This document shows, piece after piece, positions 38,798-46,714 of a DNA stretch of 64,000 nt. Under the pieces are notes generated by a model. That model saw only the letters and a program-made list of their open reading frames with translations. It had not been told where the DNA came from and made no database searches. Within the stretch, counting starts at the first letter, position 1; the number at the start of each line of letters is the position of its first letter. Location: NCBI GenBank assembly GCA_021646415.1, contig SOEU01000008.1, forward strand, positions 62,001 through 126,000. Direction: 5' to 3'. The stretch comes from Candidatus Brocadia sp. Its GTDB lineage: Bacteria; Planctomycetota; Brocadiia; Brocadiales; Brocadiaceae. The position numbers were made by a program, and so were the translations under genes.

Positions 38798-39703
38798 TTA
38801 TGTAAATATTTCCAGGGAAATATCCATGGCCTTCGCCGAGTGGGTAAGAGCACCAATAGAAATTCTGTCTACGCCCGTTTGTGCCACAAGATGGACATTT
38901 TCCAGGGTAATATTTCCGGACGCCTCGGTAAGTGGTTGGCGTTTTCCTTCGCCATATTTCCACCCTTTAACCACTTTTACAGCATCGTTCAATAGCTGGA
39001 TGCTCATATTATCAAACAGTATGATATCAACCCCTGCTGCAAGAGCATCCTTTACTTCTTCCAGCGTCCTTGTTTCTACCTCGATTAAAATATCCTTCTT
39101 TATTCGTTGTTTTAAAAAAGACACAGCTTTTTCAATAATGCTATCATGGGAAGATATGCTAAACAATACTTTGTTTTTTATAATATCCAGGTGATTGTCT
39201 TTTATCAGCACCTGGTCATAAAGACCCATCCGATGATTGGTCCCACCACCTACTCCCACTGCGTATTTTTCCAAATATCGCCAACCTGGGATAGTCTTCC
39301 TTGTGTCCATAATGGAGGTTTTTAAAGTTTTGATACGCTCGACAAACTGTGATGTTAGCGTTGCGATCCCCGAAAGCCTTTGAAGGAAATTTAAGGCAAT
39401 CCGTTCGCCGGAGAGGATGGCCTTTGCTCTGCCATTTACTACAGCAATGGTCTCACCTTTATGAACGAAGACTCCTTCCTTAACCCAATGTTTAAAAAAA
39501 ACGTTCTTATCGAGTTTTGAAAAAAAGTATTCAACAACCGGCAATCCGGCAATCACCCCGGCCTCTTTTGCAATAAATGATCCTTCAATCATCAAATTAT
39601 CTGGAACGAGGTTTTCAGTTGTAATGTCCCCGGTAAAGATGTCCTCCTGAATAGCTAATTGAATAAGGACATCTATCTTTTCAGATTCAAAATTGATTTT
39701 CAT
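38798..39703 (-). CDS. nadC: Nicotinate-nucleotide pyrophosphorylase
   Basis: Converts quinolinate and PRPP to nicotinate mononucleotide in NAD synthesis. The 301-residue protein has the family patterns EDIFTGDITTENL, RKTIPGWRYLEKYAV, HRMGLYDQVLIKDNH and a C-terminal DRISIGALTHSAKA. The ATG at 39703 (MKINFESEKID) is the conserved start. A frame continues to 39811 but its first 36 residues do not resemble the family. It stands alone, divergent from the riboswitch locus. Confidence 0.94.
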   Translation of the reverse strand: MKINFESEKIDVLIQLAIQEDIFTGDITTENLVPDNLMIEGSFIAKEAGVIAGLPVVEYFFSKLDKNVFFKHWVKEGVFVHKGETIAVVNGRAKAILSGERIALNFLQRLSGIATLTSQFVERIKTLKTSIMDTRKTIPGWRYLEKYAVGVGGGTNHRMGLYDQVLIKDNHLDIIKNKVLFSISSHDSIIEKAVSFLKQRIKKDILIEVETRTLEEVKDALAAGVDIILFDNMSIQLLNDAVKVVKGWKYGEGKRQPLTEASGNITLENVHLVAQTGVDRISIGALTHSAKAMDISLEIFT

Positions 39704-39825
39704 GTCCACAGCAACTACCCATCTTTCATCTTTTGTTTTTTGCCTGCCAACACCTCGATAACCCCATTTAATTTTCATTATATTAGTGTTTCGAAGAGAA
39801 CTCAATATCAATCCTTATTTTTTTC

Positions 39826-39853
39826 TTGACATTTAACGATACAGTGCTATTTT
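39826..39853 (+). promoter_or_regulatory. Sigma70-type promoter for the peptide locus
   Basis: TTGACA, a 16-base spacer and TATTTT. The expected transcript start (about 39860) lies some 50 bases before the riboswitch aptamer. Confidence 0.6.
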
Positions 39854-39908
39854 AAATACCAACCGATAATACGAGTTTTTCATAAAGTAAAGGAACAGAC
39901 AAAACATA

Positions 39909-40000
39909 CGATAAAGGCAAACTCCGAGCAATTGGGGGGACGCAAAGTAAAGGGTCTTTCAACGCACAGGGAAGTGAGTTTCGTAAGATAGCCTACTGCA
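39909..40000 (+). ncRNA. GEMM-I (cyclic-di-GMP-type) riboswitch aptamer 1
   Basis: The conserved GEMM-I landmarks occur in order: AAAGGCAAAC, a hairpin closing with GGGG, GACGCAAAG, the GGGTCTT arm, its partner AAGA and a closing TAGCC. The class senses cyclic-di-GMP. A natural variant (GEMM-Ib) senses 3',3'-cGAMP, and I cannot separate the two by eye. The riboswitch precedes a terminator, then four cysteine-rich peptide genes and a radical SAM gene. That places the whole locus under second-messenger control (inference). Confidence 0.85.
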
Positions 40001-40013
40001 TAAGAAAAAAGAC

Positions 40014-40066
40014 AGCCTTACTGCCGAAGATGTTTAGCAAAAATCTTTGCAGTAAGGCTTTTTTTA
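40014..40066 (+). terminator. Riboswitch 1 expression-platform terminator
   Basis: AGCCTTACTGC pairs with GCAGTAAGGCT, with an inner GAAGAT/ATCTT pairing, followed by T7 (ending in TTTTATTTTTT). The upstream aptamer closing strand contains a near copy (AGCCTACTGC), which could compete for the 3' arm. This suggests transcriptional control. Confidence 0.85.
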
Positions 40067-40183
40067 TTTTTTACGGCAAAATATTTCTGAACTTTAATCA
40101 AATATTTATGATCTTGCTTCACCTTAAAAAATTTACTGGATTAAGATGAGCGCAAACAATAATCAACAATTATGGAGGTGGCT
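40067..40183 (+). other. Leader between terminator and first peptide gene
   Basis: An AT-rich ~115-bp leader ending in GGAGG 5 bases before the ATG at 40184. No other element was recognised. Confidence 0.45.
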
Positions 40184-40390
40184 ATGGTAAAACGAAAGAA
40201 TAACCGTTTAAAACTCATATCCCTAACGTTAAAAGACTCTCTTGCCAAATATCGCGTTACATTGTCAGATACATCCCTTGGTGTTGTCGCTCGTGATTTG
40301 ACCAAATCTCTCGGCGATTGTAGTCGCGGTTGCGCGTTTGATTGCAAAGATGGTTGTATAGACGGGTGCAAGGATAGCAGAAAAGGATAG
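40184..40390 (+). CDS. Cysteine-repeat precursor peptide 1
   Basis: A 68-residue peptide. A basic start (MVKRKNNRLK) is followed by the leader motif ISLTLKDSL, then LGDC and a core with five cysteines at exact four-residue spacing (CSRG, CAFD, CKDG, CIDG, C). An upstream in-frame ATG at 40172 is rejected because GGAGG fits the ATG at 40184. The leader-core layout and the neighbouring radical SAM protein indicate a ribosomally made, post-translationally modified peptide. The modification is unknown. Its C-terminus is DSRKG. A metal-binding cysteine helix is the alternative. Confidence 0.75.
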   Translation: MVKRKNNRLKLISLTLKDSLAKYRVTLSDTSLGVVARDLTKSLGDCSRGCAFDCKDGCIDGCKDSRKG

Positions 40391-40401
40391 TGAAACAACT
40401 A

Positions 40402-40455
40402 AATGAACCAAAACAAGATTTATTGAAAATGCAGTTTGTCGTTTAATATTTATGG
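40402..40455 (+). repeat. Spacer repeat between peptides 1 and 2
   Basis: This stretch (ATGAACCAAAACAAGATTTA onward) is clearly related to bases 41072-41126 between peptides 3 and 4 (ATGAACCGAAATGAGATTTA onward, then GCAGT and TATTTA-GGT). Its presence suggests duplication of a two-peptide unit. Confidence 0.75.
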
Positions 40456-40472
40456 TTAGAAGGGAGGGAGCT

Positions 40473-40694
40473 ATGCCTGTGAAAAAAAAAGTTGAACCCC
40501 GTGTAAGGACTATCTCTTTGTTATTAAAAGACTCATTGGGAAGGGCAGGGATTGATCTGCCAAACAATGTAGCCATTTCAACTGCAGGCGAAATACTTCA
40601 GGGGATCGATTTAGGTGACTGCCGGGAAGGCTGTAAAGAAGGCTGTAAAGACGGCTGCAAAGACGGCTGCCAAAGTAATCAGAAAACGAGCTGA
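40473..40694 (+). CDS. Cysteine-repeat precursor peptide 2
   Basis: A 73-residue peptide. Leader motifs are ISLLLKDSL then GIDLP-NNV-STAGEI, almost shared with peptide 4. The core is GDCREGCKEGCKDGCKDGC, with five cysteines at four-residue intervals separated by charged, glycine-containing triplets. The ATG at 40473 has GGGAGGGAG just upstream; an in-frame ATG at 40452 lacks a site. The repeated acidic residue two positions after each cysteine is a candidate crosslink partner (inference). Confidence 0.78.
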   Translation: MPVKKKVEPRVRTISLLLKDSLGRAGIDLPNNVAISTAGEILQGIDLGDCREGCKEGCKDGCKDGCQSNQKTS

Positions 40695-40844
40695 TACCTT
40701 CTAGTGCTGCGAAGCCGCAACCAAAAAAGATACAATAAGCAGTAAGCAGTTGACAGTGAGCTAAAAATGATAAATTCCTTTACACTCTGTATGATTTCAT
40801 GATGGAAAACATTTTATAAACATACACTTAAAAGGAGGAGGATC
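40695..40844 (+). other. Spacer with possible internal promoter before peptide 3
   Basis: This 150-bp gap is unlike the other two spacers. It contains TTGACA near 40750 with an AT-rich region at promoter distance (TAAATT), then AAGGAGGAGG, the strongest ribosome site in the locus. It may start a separate transcript for peptides 3 and 4 outside riboswitch control. Confidence 0.35.
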
Positions 40845-41063
40845 ATGGCAAAAGGGGCCGATCCGAGAATACAGCCTCTCAGGCTTTCCCTGAAGGAGTC
40901 GCTCACCAAACAGGGCATTAAGCTGGATGCAGGTAAGATTAACGCAGTAATAACTGACGTGCTGGATGTTAATTCACTGTGGGACTGCGGAGGCGGCGGA
41001 TGTAAAAAATCATGCAATACCGGCTGTTCTGACGGGTGTAAGGACGTCTCAAAAACAGCGTGA
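40845..41063 (+). CDS. Cysteine-repeat precursor peptide 3
   Basis: A 72-residue peptide with leader motif ADPRIQPLRLSLKESL and a core WDCGGGGCKKSCNTGCSDGC. It is the most divergent of the four: the first two cysteines are separated by four glycines rather than three residues, and the leader lacks the STAGEI motif. The other spacings are again four. AAGGAGGAGG precedes its ATG. Whether the GGGG segment changes processing is unknown. Confidence 0.77.
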   Translation: MAKGADPRIQPLRLSLKESLTKQGIKLDAGKINAVITDVLDVNSLWDCGGGGCKKSCNTGCSDGCKDVSKTA

Positions 41064-41071
41064 GATAACAT

Positions 41072-41126
41072 TAATGAACCGAAATGAGATTTATGAAAAG
41101 CAGTCTTTTTTGATATTTACGGTAAG
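41072..41126 (+). repeat. Spacer repeat between peptides 3 and 4
   Basis: Related to the spacer at 40402-40455: the ATGAACC start, AGATTTAT, GCAGT and TATTTACGGT blocks align with few differences. This supports ancestry by duplication of a peptide-spacer-peptide unit. Confidence 0.75.
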
Positions 41127-41136
41127 GAAATGAATT

Positions 41137-41361
41137 ATGTCTCCTGGAAAAAAGGCCGATCCCCGTTTAAAGATCATTTCTTTGATCTTAAAAGACTCAT
41201 TGGAAAGGACAGGGATTGATCTGCCGTATAGTGTAGTTGTTTCGACTGCCGGTGAAATAATTCAGGTGGATGGCCTATTTGGATGGGGCTGTGGGAGTAG
41301 TTGCAAAGAATGGTGCAAAAAAGCGTGCAAGGAAGGCTGCAAGAATAGTCAGAAAGAGTAA
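41137..41361 (+). CDS. Cysteine-repeat precursor peptide 4
   Basis: A 74-residue peptide. The leader ADPRLKIISLILKDSLERTG and GIDLP-V-STAGEI match peptide 2 closely. The core begins GWGCGSSCKEWCKKACKEGC, again five cysteines each four residues apart, but with aromatic and alanine residues replacing some acidic positions. It lies 66 bases before the radical SAM start. It is the likely partner of peptide 2 by duplication. Confidence 0.77.
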   Translation: MSPGKKADPRLKIISLILKDSLERTGIDLPYSVVVSTAGEIIQVDGLFGWGCGSSCKEWCKKACKEGCKNSQKE

Positions 41362-41427
41362 TAAACAAGGTTGTTTGATCTTCTGATGATAATCGTTTTA
41401 AGAAATTTTCATGTAGGGATGAAAGAT

Positions 41428-42870
41428 ATGCTAACGAACCCCGGAGCGAAACCTCGGATAAATACCCCCTGGCGTATTAGAAATGACAAAACGAGTGTCA
41501 TTGTCTACAAATGTGTTACTGATACGCTGACCCATAAGGTCCTGACACCGGTGGAAGCTACTCTGCTCCCCTTTCTTGATGGGACATTTACCCTGAGTGA
41601 TATCGAAGAGGCGTGGAGCGACGCACTCGCCATCGCAGACAAAAAAGAGGGTCCCCATTCGAACCTTTTCCAAAGTACGTTAACGCATCTTATTTCGCAT
41701 GCAGGCATAGTCACTTTTGATGGTGAACCAAGCCCATCCTTCCGTGAAACTAATCAGCATTTATTCCCTGACTTTTCCTCATATCAATATCCGTTGCAGC
41801 GGCTTGCACGGCCCATCTCAGTGAATATTGCCATTACAAACCGATGCGGGTGCGATTGCATGTACTGTTACGCAGAAAGACGTACCTGTGACGAGGCTGA
41901 TTTTGAACGGTTAAAGGATATCTTCTGCGATCTCTCAGATAATGAAATTTTTATGGTCGACATCACCGGAGGTGATATTTTTACCAGAAAAGACGTGCTC
42001 AGGATACTTACTGAAATGGTAAAACGGGAGTTTGTGTTCTTTCTCTCAACGAAGAGTTTTCTCTCTGAGGAAACGGCATCCAGGTTGAAAGAATTGGGGA
42101 TTGGCATTCCGGATCCGCCACCGCACCTCAGACGTGATATTCAGGTGAGCATAGACAGCCCTGATACAGCAGTAGCGGAAATGCTGACCCGCAGTTCCCG
42201 GTATGTGGAAAATGCCACTGAGACCATAAAAAATCTCATCGCTGCCGGATTAACACCGAGGGTCAAATGCGTCCTCACCAGTTATAACTTTGATGCCCCT
42301 GATGGGCTTGTGCGCCTTTTCTCCAATCTGGGTGTAACCAACTTCCAGTTCGTGCAATATGGTCGAAGCCATTATCGACACGACGATGCGCTCTTTCTGA
42401 CACATGAACAAAAGCTTTACATTAAAGAGGCTATTGAGAGGATACGTGAGAAACACCCTTCAGTATCTATTACAGCACAGGATGATACCAGTGTCCAAAG
42501 CCAGACGAGAAAGAATAGAGAGGATTGGGATCGACGCTCTATCTGCTCTGGCGGTAGGGTGAGTATGCTTATTCAGCCAAACGGGGATGTTACCCTCTGC
42601 GATCAGATCCCTCACGCTGAAAATCATATCGTAGGAAACGTGTTTGAGAAGGGTGTTGCCGGTGTATGGAATTCACCTAAGCTTTATAATTTCCTTTATC
42701 CCTCCAGGGAACAGTTTAATGGAACGGTGTGCTACACCTGTTCTGAATTTGATCTCTGCCACAAATGGCAGGGATATTGTTACCGCGATTCCCTTTTTTA
42801 TTTTGGAACCCTTTTGGATGCACCGCCTGATTGTCCTCGCCAGACGAAGACAGCCCCCCGCCAGATATAA
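41428..42870 (+). CDS. Radical SAM/SPASM peptide maturase with PqqD-like N-terminus
   Basis: A 480-residue protein. An N-terminal ~95-residue region (INTPWRIRNDKTSVIVYK through LISHAGIVTFDG) looks like a PqqD-type peptide-recognition domain. The radical SAM motif C-x3-C-x2-C is at about residues 140-147 (RCGCDCMYC). The C-terminal SPASM-like part starts at the SICSGG segment and includes VTLCDQ, VCYTC, DLCHKW and GYCYRD, enough cysteines for auxiliary iron-sulfur clusters. Enzymes with this layout form thioether or carbon-carbon bonds in peptides. The ATG at 41428 has AGGG 9 bases upstream, while a TTG at 41371 is less likely. The four cysteine-rich peptides upstream are the natural substrates. 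No protease or exporter is adjacent. Confidence 0.85.
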   Translation: MLTNPGAKPRINTPWRIRNDKTSVIVYKCVTDTLTHKVLTPVEATLLPFLDGTFTLSDIEEAWSDALAIADKKEGPHSNLFQSTLTHLISHAGIVTFDGEPSPSFRETNQHLFPDFSSYQYPLQRLARPISVNIAITNRCGCDCMYCYAERRTCDEADFERLKDIFCDLSDNEIFMVDITGGDIFTRKDVLRILTEMVKREFVFFLSTKSFLSEETASRLKELGIGIPDPPPHLRRDIQVSIDSPDTAVAEMLTRSSRYVENATETIKNLIAAGLTPRVKCVLTSYNFDAPDGLVRLFSNLGVTNFQFVQYGRSHYRHDDALFLTHEQKLYIKEAIERIREKHPSVSITAQDDTSVQSQTRKNREDWDRRSICSGGRVSMLIQPNGDVTLCDQIPHAENHIVGNVFEKGVAGVWNSPKLYNFLYPSREQFNGTVCYTCSEFDLCHKWQGYCYRDSLFYFGTLLDAPPDCPRQTKTAPRQI

Positions 42871-43365
42871 TAATATTGCAGTAAAGTTAAAGGTTGATGA
42901 AACTAAGGAGATAGAGGGTATAGAAACCAGAGTTATGGAAGAAAGAGAAACCCTTGACGGTGAATTAGTAGAGGTCTCAAAGAATTACGTTGCAATATGT
43001 AATCGGAATAACAGCGTATTCTATTTTGGAGAAGACGTGAATATATATGAAAATGGAGAGATAGTGAGTCACGATGGTTCCTGGCAATCAGGCGTTGATG
43101 GGGCAAGAGCTGGTATTATAATGCCGGGGACTATTCTATTGGGTTCAAGGTATTTTCATGAAATAGCGCCGGAAGTTGCAACGGACAGAACAGAAATCGT
43201 GAGTATAAATAAGGTTGTTGAGACTCCATGAGGGAAGTTTGAAAATTGTCTGAAAACGATGGAGACTCACTCTTAGAGCCAGGACTCAAAGAATTCAAGT
43301 TTTATTTCCCGGGAATTGGGCTCATACAAGATGGTGTGCTAAAACTTACCGAGGTAAATGAGTAG
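42868..43365 (+). pseudogene. Frameshifted remnant of a small exported-type conserved protein
   Basis: The first frame (YNNIAVKLKVDETKE through VYFGED-like FYFGEDVNIYENG, then IIMPGTILLGSRYFHEIAP) stops after ETP at 43228. The same protein continues in a second frame (GKFENCLKTMET) and then a third (LLEPGLKEFKFYFPGIG, ending LTEVNE at 43365). So two frameshifts broke the gene, and its N-terminus is missing. The block pattern matches a widespread family of uncharacterised secreted proteins. It begins at the end of the maturase gene and probably is not functional. Confidence 0.75.
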
Positions 43366-43490
43366 TGACAAAATCGAGAAAAACCTTGTGAAAAACCTTC
43401 CGGCAGAAAATGGCTTATCAAGGTAGCCCCCTTTGGATGAAGGTTTATGTGGGTCACTTAATAAAGGCAATCCTTTCAAAAGGGAAATTT

Positions 43491-44873
43491 ATGAAATCTG
43501 TTTTCTGCCTTATTGAATATATCAGCCTTTTTTTATTACTGACTCTTTTGCTTTTTACGGGCTGCAGGAGAGACGACCATTCGATTTCTGGTGCTTTACC
43601 TGCCGTTGACGTCAGTGTATCACCACCCGTCAACGCCGCCGATCCTTGCACTATCGCACTCACACCGCATACAGGCACAGACCGGATAGATCAGCAAATC
43701 ATCCACCTGCAACAAAAGGCACGCTGTGCCGAGGAACCGTGGCGTACGGCGTACCTGGAACGGCTCGGTTGGGCATTTGTTACCAAAGCGCGCATCAGTT
43801 TTGATCCGGGCTTTTACAAATTGGCCGAGCAATGCGCCCTGTGCGTCGAATCGAAGGAGCCGCACAGCGCCGAGGCTATGCTGTTACGCGGACACGTGCT
43901 CCACAATCTGCACCAATTTAAAGAGGGAGAAGCCCTGGCACGTGAACTGGTTGCCCAGCGTGGACTGTCATTTGATCACGGATTGCTGGGTGATCTGTTG
44001 ATGGAGCAAGGCAAGCTCGACGAGGCGATCGATGCCTATCAAAAAATGATGGATCAAAAGCCCGGCCCGCAGGCATACAGCCGCACCGCTCACGTCCGCT
44101 GGCTGAAAGGTGATCTGCAGGGAGCAATCGCAGTAATGGAAATGGCCACAGGAGCAAGCAGCTCGCGCGACCATGAATCGGCAGCATGGGCATACGTGCG
44201 TCTCGCCTTATACGAAATGCAGGCAGGTAATATTTCAAAGGCATCAGACATTATTGAGACAGCGCTTGCCTTACAACCCGATTATCCCCCGGCGCTTCTG
44301 GCGCGCGGACGTATGTTGCTGGCAAAAGGGAAAAACACGGAAGCCATAGTTCCACTAACACGCGCCACTCAGTTAAACCCCCTTCCTGAGCACCAGTGGG
44401 GTCTTATTGAAGCCCTGCGTACGGCCGGCCACAGGGATAAAGCGGGCCAAGTCGAGAAACAGCTTATGCAACGCGGTGCTTCTGATGATCCGAGGACCTT
44501 CGCCCTGTATCTTGCCACGATTGGCCATGACACCAAAATGGCACTGTTGCTGTCGGAAGAGGAACTAAAAGTGCGCGCAGACATCTTCACGCTGGACACA
44601 CTCGCCTGGGCACTCAGGGCTGTGGGGAGGATTCAGGAGGCGCGCTCGTTCAGTGAGCGGGCACTGGCTGAGGGAACACAGGACGCACGCCTGTTCTATC
44701 ACGCAGGTGTCATTGCAGCGGCAGCGGGACAACATAAAGAGGCTGAGGTTTGGTTCGAAAAAACCACAGCTATTCAACACATGCTCTTGCCTTCGGAACG
44801 AGAGCACCTCTTTAAAGAAACTGCGGCATTACAGGCGCAGAAATCGATTCTGACATCGGGCCAATCGAATTAA
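43491..44873 (+). CDS. Tetratricopeptide-repeat lipoprotein
   Basis: A 460-residue protein with a signal sequence and a lipobox-like LFTGC at about residue 24, then several TPR-like helix pairs (EAMLLRGHVLHNLHQFKEGE, LALQPDYPPALLARGRM). These repeats normally mediate protein-protein binding. AAAAGGG lies upstream of the ATG at 43491. Codon use is more GC-rich than the flanking genes. It precedes the DUF4331 and HupE-like genes, a grouping seen in other bacteria. Function is unknown. Confidence 0.8.
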   Translation: MKSVFCLIEYISLFLLLTLLLFTGCRRDDHSISGALPAVDVSVSPPVNAADPCTIALTPHTGTDRIDQQIIHLQQKARCAEEPWRTAYLERLGWAFVTKARISFDPGFYKLAEQCALCVESKEPHSAEAMLLRGHVLHNLHQFKEGEALARELVAQRGLSFDHGLLGDLLMEQGKLDEAIDAYQKMMDQKPGPQAYSRTAHVRWLKGDLQGAIAVMEMATGASSSRDHESAAWAYVRLALYEMQAGNISKASDIIETALALQPDYPPALLARGRMLLAKGKNTEAIVPLTRATQLNPLPEHQWGLIEALRTAGHRDKAGQVEKQLMQRGASDDPRTFALYLATIGHDTKMALLLSEEELKVRADIFTLDTLAWALRAVGRIQEARSFSERALAEGTQDARLFYHAGVIAAAAGQHKEAEVWFEKTTAIQHMLLPSEREHLFKETAALQAQKSILTSGQSN

Positions 44874-44909
44874 CCAGGAATACCTATATTCAAAGAAAGG
44901 AGGCTGTTT

Positions 44910-46553
44910 ATGAAAACAATCAGTAAGATGTTGAGCGTTTATGGAGTAATTGCTTTGCTTGTACTGGCAAGCGGTTCCCTATTTGCATCCAGCCATATGG
45001 ATGCGCCGCTGATTACCCTTGACCCGGCTGCTAACACCACCGATGTTTACGCATTCGTCGACGAAGACAACAGCAACAAAAACCTCGTTGTAGCACTTGG
45101 CGTGTACCCGTTCGAGGAGCCGGGTATCGGCCCAAACAAGTATAACTTTGACGATAACGTGCTCTACGAGATCCACGTTGCGTTAGGTGATGACGTTGCC
45201 GCTGGACGCAAGACGTTAAGCTACCAGTTCTTGTTTGAAACTAAGTTTAAGAATCAGAACACCATCCTCCAGTCATATCTGGGTGTCATTAACGATGTGG
45301 ATGACGCAAATCAAAACCTGACCCAAACCTATACGGTCACTAAAGTCGATCACCGCACGAAAAAGAAAACCGAAACTGTCCTTGGCTCCGGTATCGTTCC
45401 CCCGAACAATCAGGGAATTGCCACACCCTTTTATAACCAGGACGACGACGGTGAGAATCCCGCTAAGGGTGGTGTAGCCACGGAAGCAGAACTCGATAAG
45501 TACACAAAGCAGGCCATTGCCACGCTGAGCAACGGCTACGTTGCATTCGCCGGACAACGGGATGATGGTTTTTACGGCGATATCCAATCTATCTTTGACC
45601 TGCTGGAACTGCCAGACTGGGTCAAATGGGCAATTTTATCCTATTCAGTGGGATTTATTCCCCATTTTATAGGCTAAAAAGCGACAAAACGAGTACAAAA
45701 ATGGTAATTTATAGTAGTTCTTACCCACTTTTGAAGCAAAAAAGTTCATTTGACCCAGTCTGTGCGCGATCCCGGCAAAGATTCCCAGGGCGGGTTCAAC
45801 CTCCACCTTATGGCCCTGGAGATTCCCGTGAGTGAACTTGGCGGTGACCAGCAGATCGTTGGAGTTTATGCCACCACCAGCCGCCGTAAAACTACAGTGC
45901 TGAGCACGAGGCCCGAGAAAAAAGATGATAAGATCACGGGGCCGTTTGTTCAGGTTGGACGGCAAGGCAATCCTCTGTTCAACGAAGGTCTGGTCGCTAT
46001 TGCGGACAAGGACTTGTACAGCCGAACGAGTCCCACAAGAGATAGTGTCATCTTCCGCAAATACGCGGAGAGCCCAGAGCTGGCAAAGCTGATCAACCTG
46101 CTCGTTATCCCTGGAACAGGCCTCGTGCCAGCTGTTGAAACCGGTCGTACCGATATTGCTGGCATTTACATTCCCGATTTGATCAAAGTTGACCTCTCGA
46201 CCAGTGGTGTTCGGCTTGCGGGTGGAGGACCAGACGACCCCAACAATCCTGATGATTCTGGCTTCTCACGGTTGAGCATCTTTGGTAATGATGTGTTACA
46301 GAGCGATATTCAGGATCCGTTTGACAACGGTGGATTTATCGCCGGTGGTTGGCCAAACGGCAGGCGTTTCGGTGACGACGTAGTGGATATTGCAATCTCG
46401 GCCCTCATCAGCGACCTGCGCACACTTCCCCTGTTCGTACAGGTGGCGGGTGACGGAGTGAATCAAAATGACATTGTATTTAACAAGGTCTTCCCATACG
46501 AGTCCACACCACAAAACGGCCGCATCCACGGTCATCATGGTGTAGCACCTTAA
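44910..46553 (+). pseudogene. DUF4331 gene split by a small inserted element
   Basis: The first part (to ~45611) encodes a signal peptide (cleaved near LFASS), SHMDAPLITLD and a DUF4331 body ending FDLLEL. The second part (from ~45765) resumes with RDPGKDSQGGFNLHLMALE and ends GHHGVAP. In family members these join as FDLL-RDPG. The insert at 45613-45762 adds a stop after HFIG (45677), so no full-length protein is made unless the two parts reassemble. DUF4331 proteins are secreted and uncharacterised. A strong AAAGGAGG site precedes the start. Confidence 0.8.
45613..45762 (+). mobile_element. MITE-like element, about 150 bp, with 16-bp terminal inverted repeats
   Basis: CAGACTGGGTCAAATG at 45613-45628 is the exact reverse complement of bases 45747-45762. 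The interior is AT-rich and codes for nothing, unlike the GC-rich flanks. No obvious target-site duplication was found, perhaps 2 bp at most. The element interrupts the DUF4331 gene. Absence of a transposase makes it a non-autonomous element. The matching transposase family is unknown. Confidence 0.75.
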
Positions 46554-46608
46554 ATCAGGCTGCCTTTGGCAACGACTTTTTAGATACACGACAAATGCCA
46601 ATTAAAAA

Positions 46609-46651
46609 CAACCCCCTCTCCCTCTTAATAAAGGGAGAAAAAGGGGGTTGT
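46609..46651 (+). repeat. Imperfect inverted repeat after the DUF4331 gene
   Basis: CAACCCCCTCTCCCT pairs imperfectly with AGGGAGAAAAAGGGGGTTG, with a short AT loop. It may be a transcription terminator or a repetitive-extragenic-type hairpin. It lacks a clear T-tract. Confidence 0.5.
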
Positions 46652-46714
46652 CTGGGATGGATAAGGGATGGGTGATTAGTCTTTTTTCCCTAACCGCCTC
46701 TATCAAGGGGCAGT

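Noticed and set aside
39704-39811. N-terminal extension of nadC to 39811
   Set aside because: The first 36 residues do not resemble the family and the conserved start is at 39703.
42644-42867. A gene starting at 42644 (frame reaching 43231)
   Set aside because: Its first ~75 codons lie inside the radical SAM coding region in another frame; only the part after 42868 resembles a protein family and it is frameshifted.
45750-46553. A separate gene for the second half of the DUF4331 protein
   Set aside because: It would start at a TTG inside the inserted element and lacks the signal peptide. The sequence continues the upstream half.
46609-46651. A CRISPR-like or clustered repeat array
   Set aside because: It is a single inverted repeat without spacers. 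No CRISPR array or cas gene was seen anywhere in the window.
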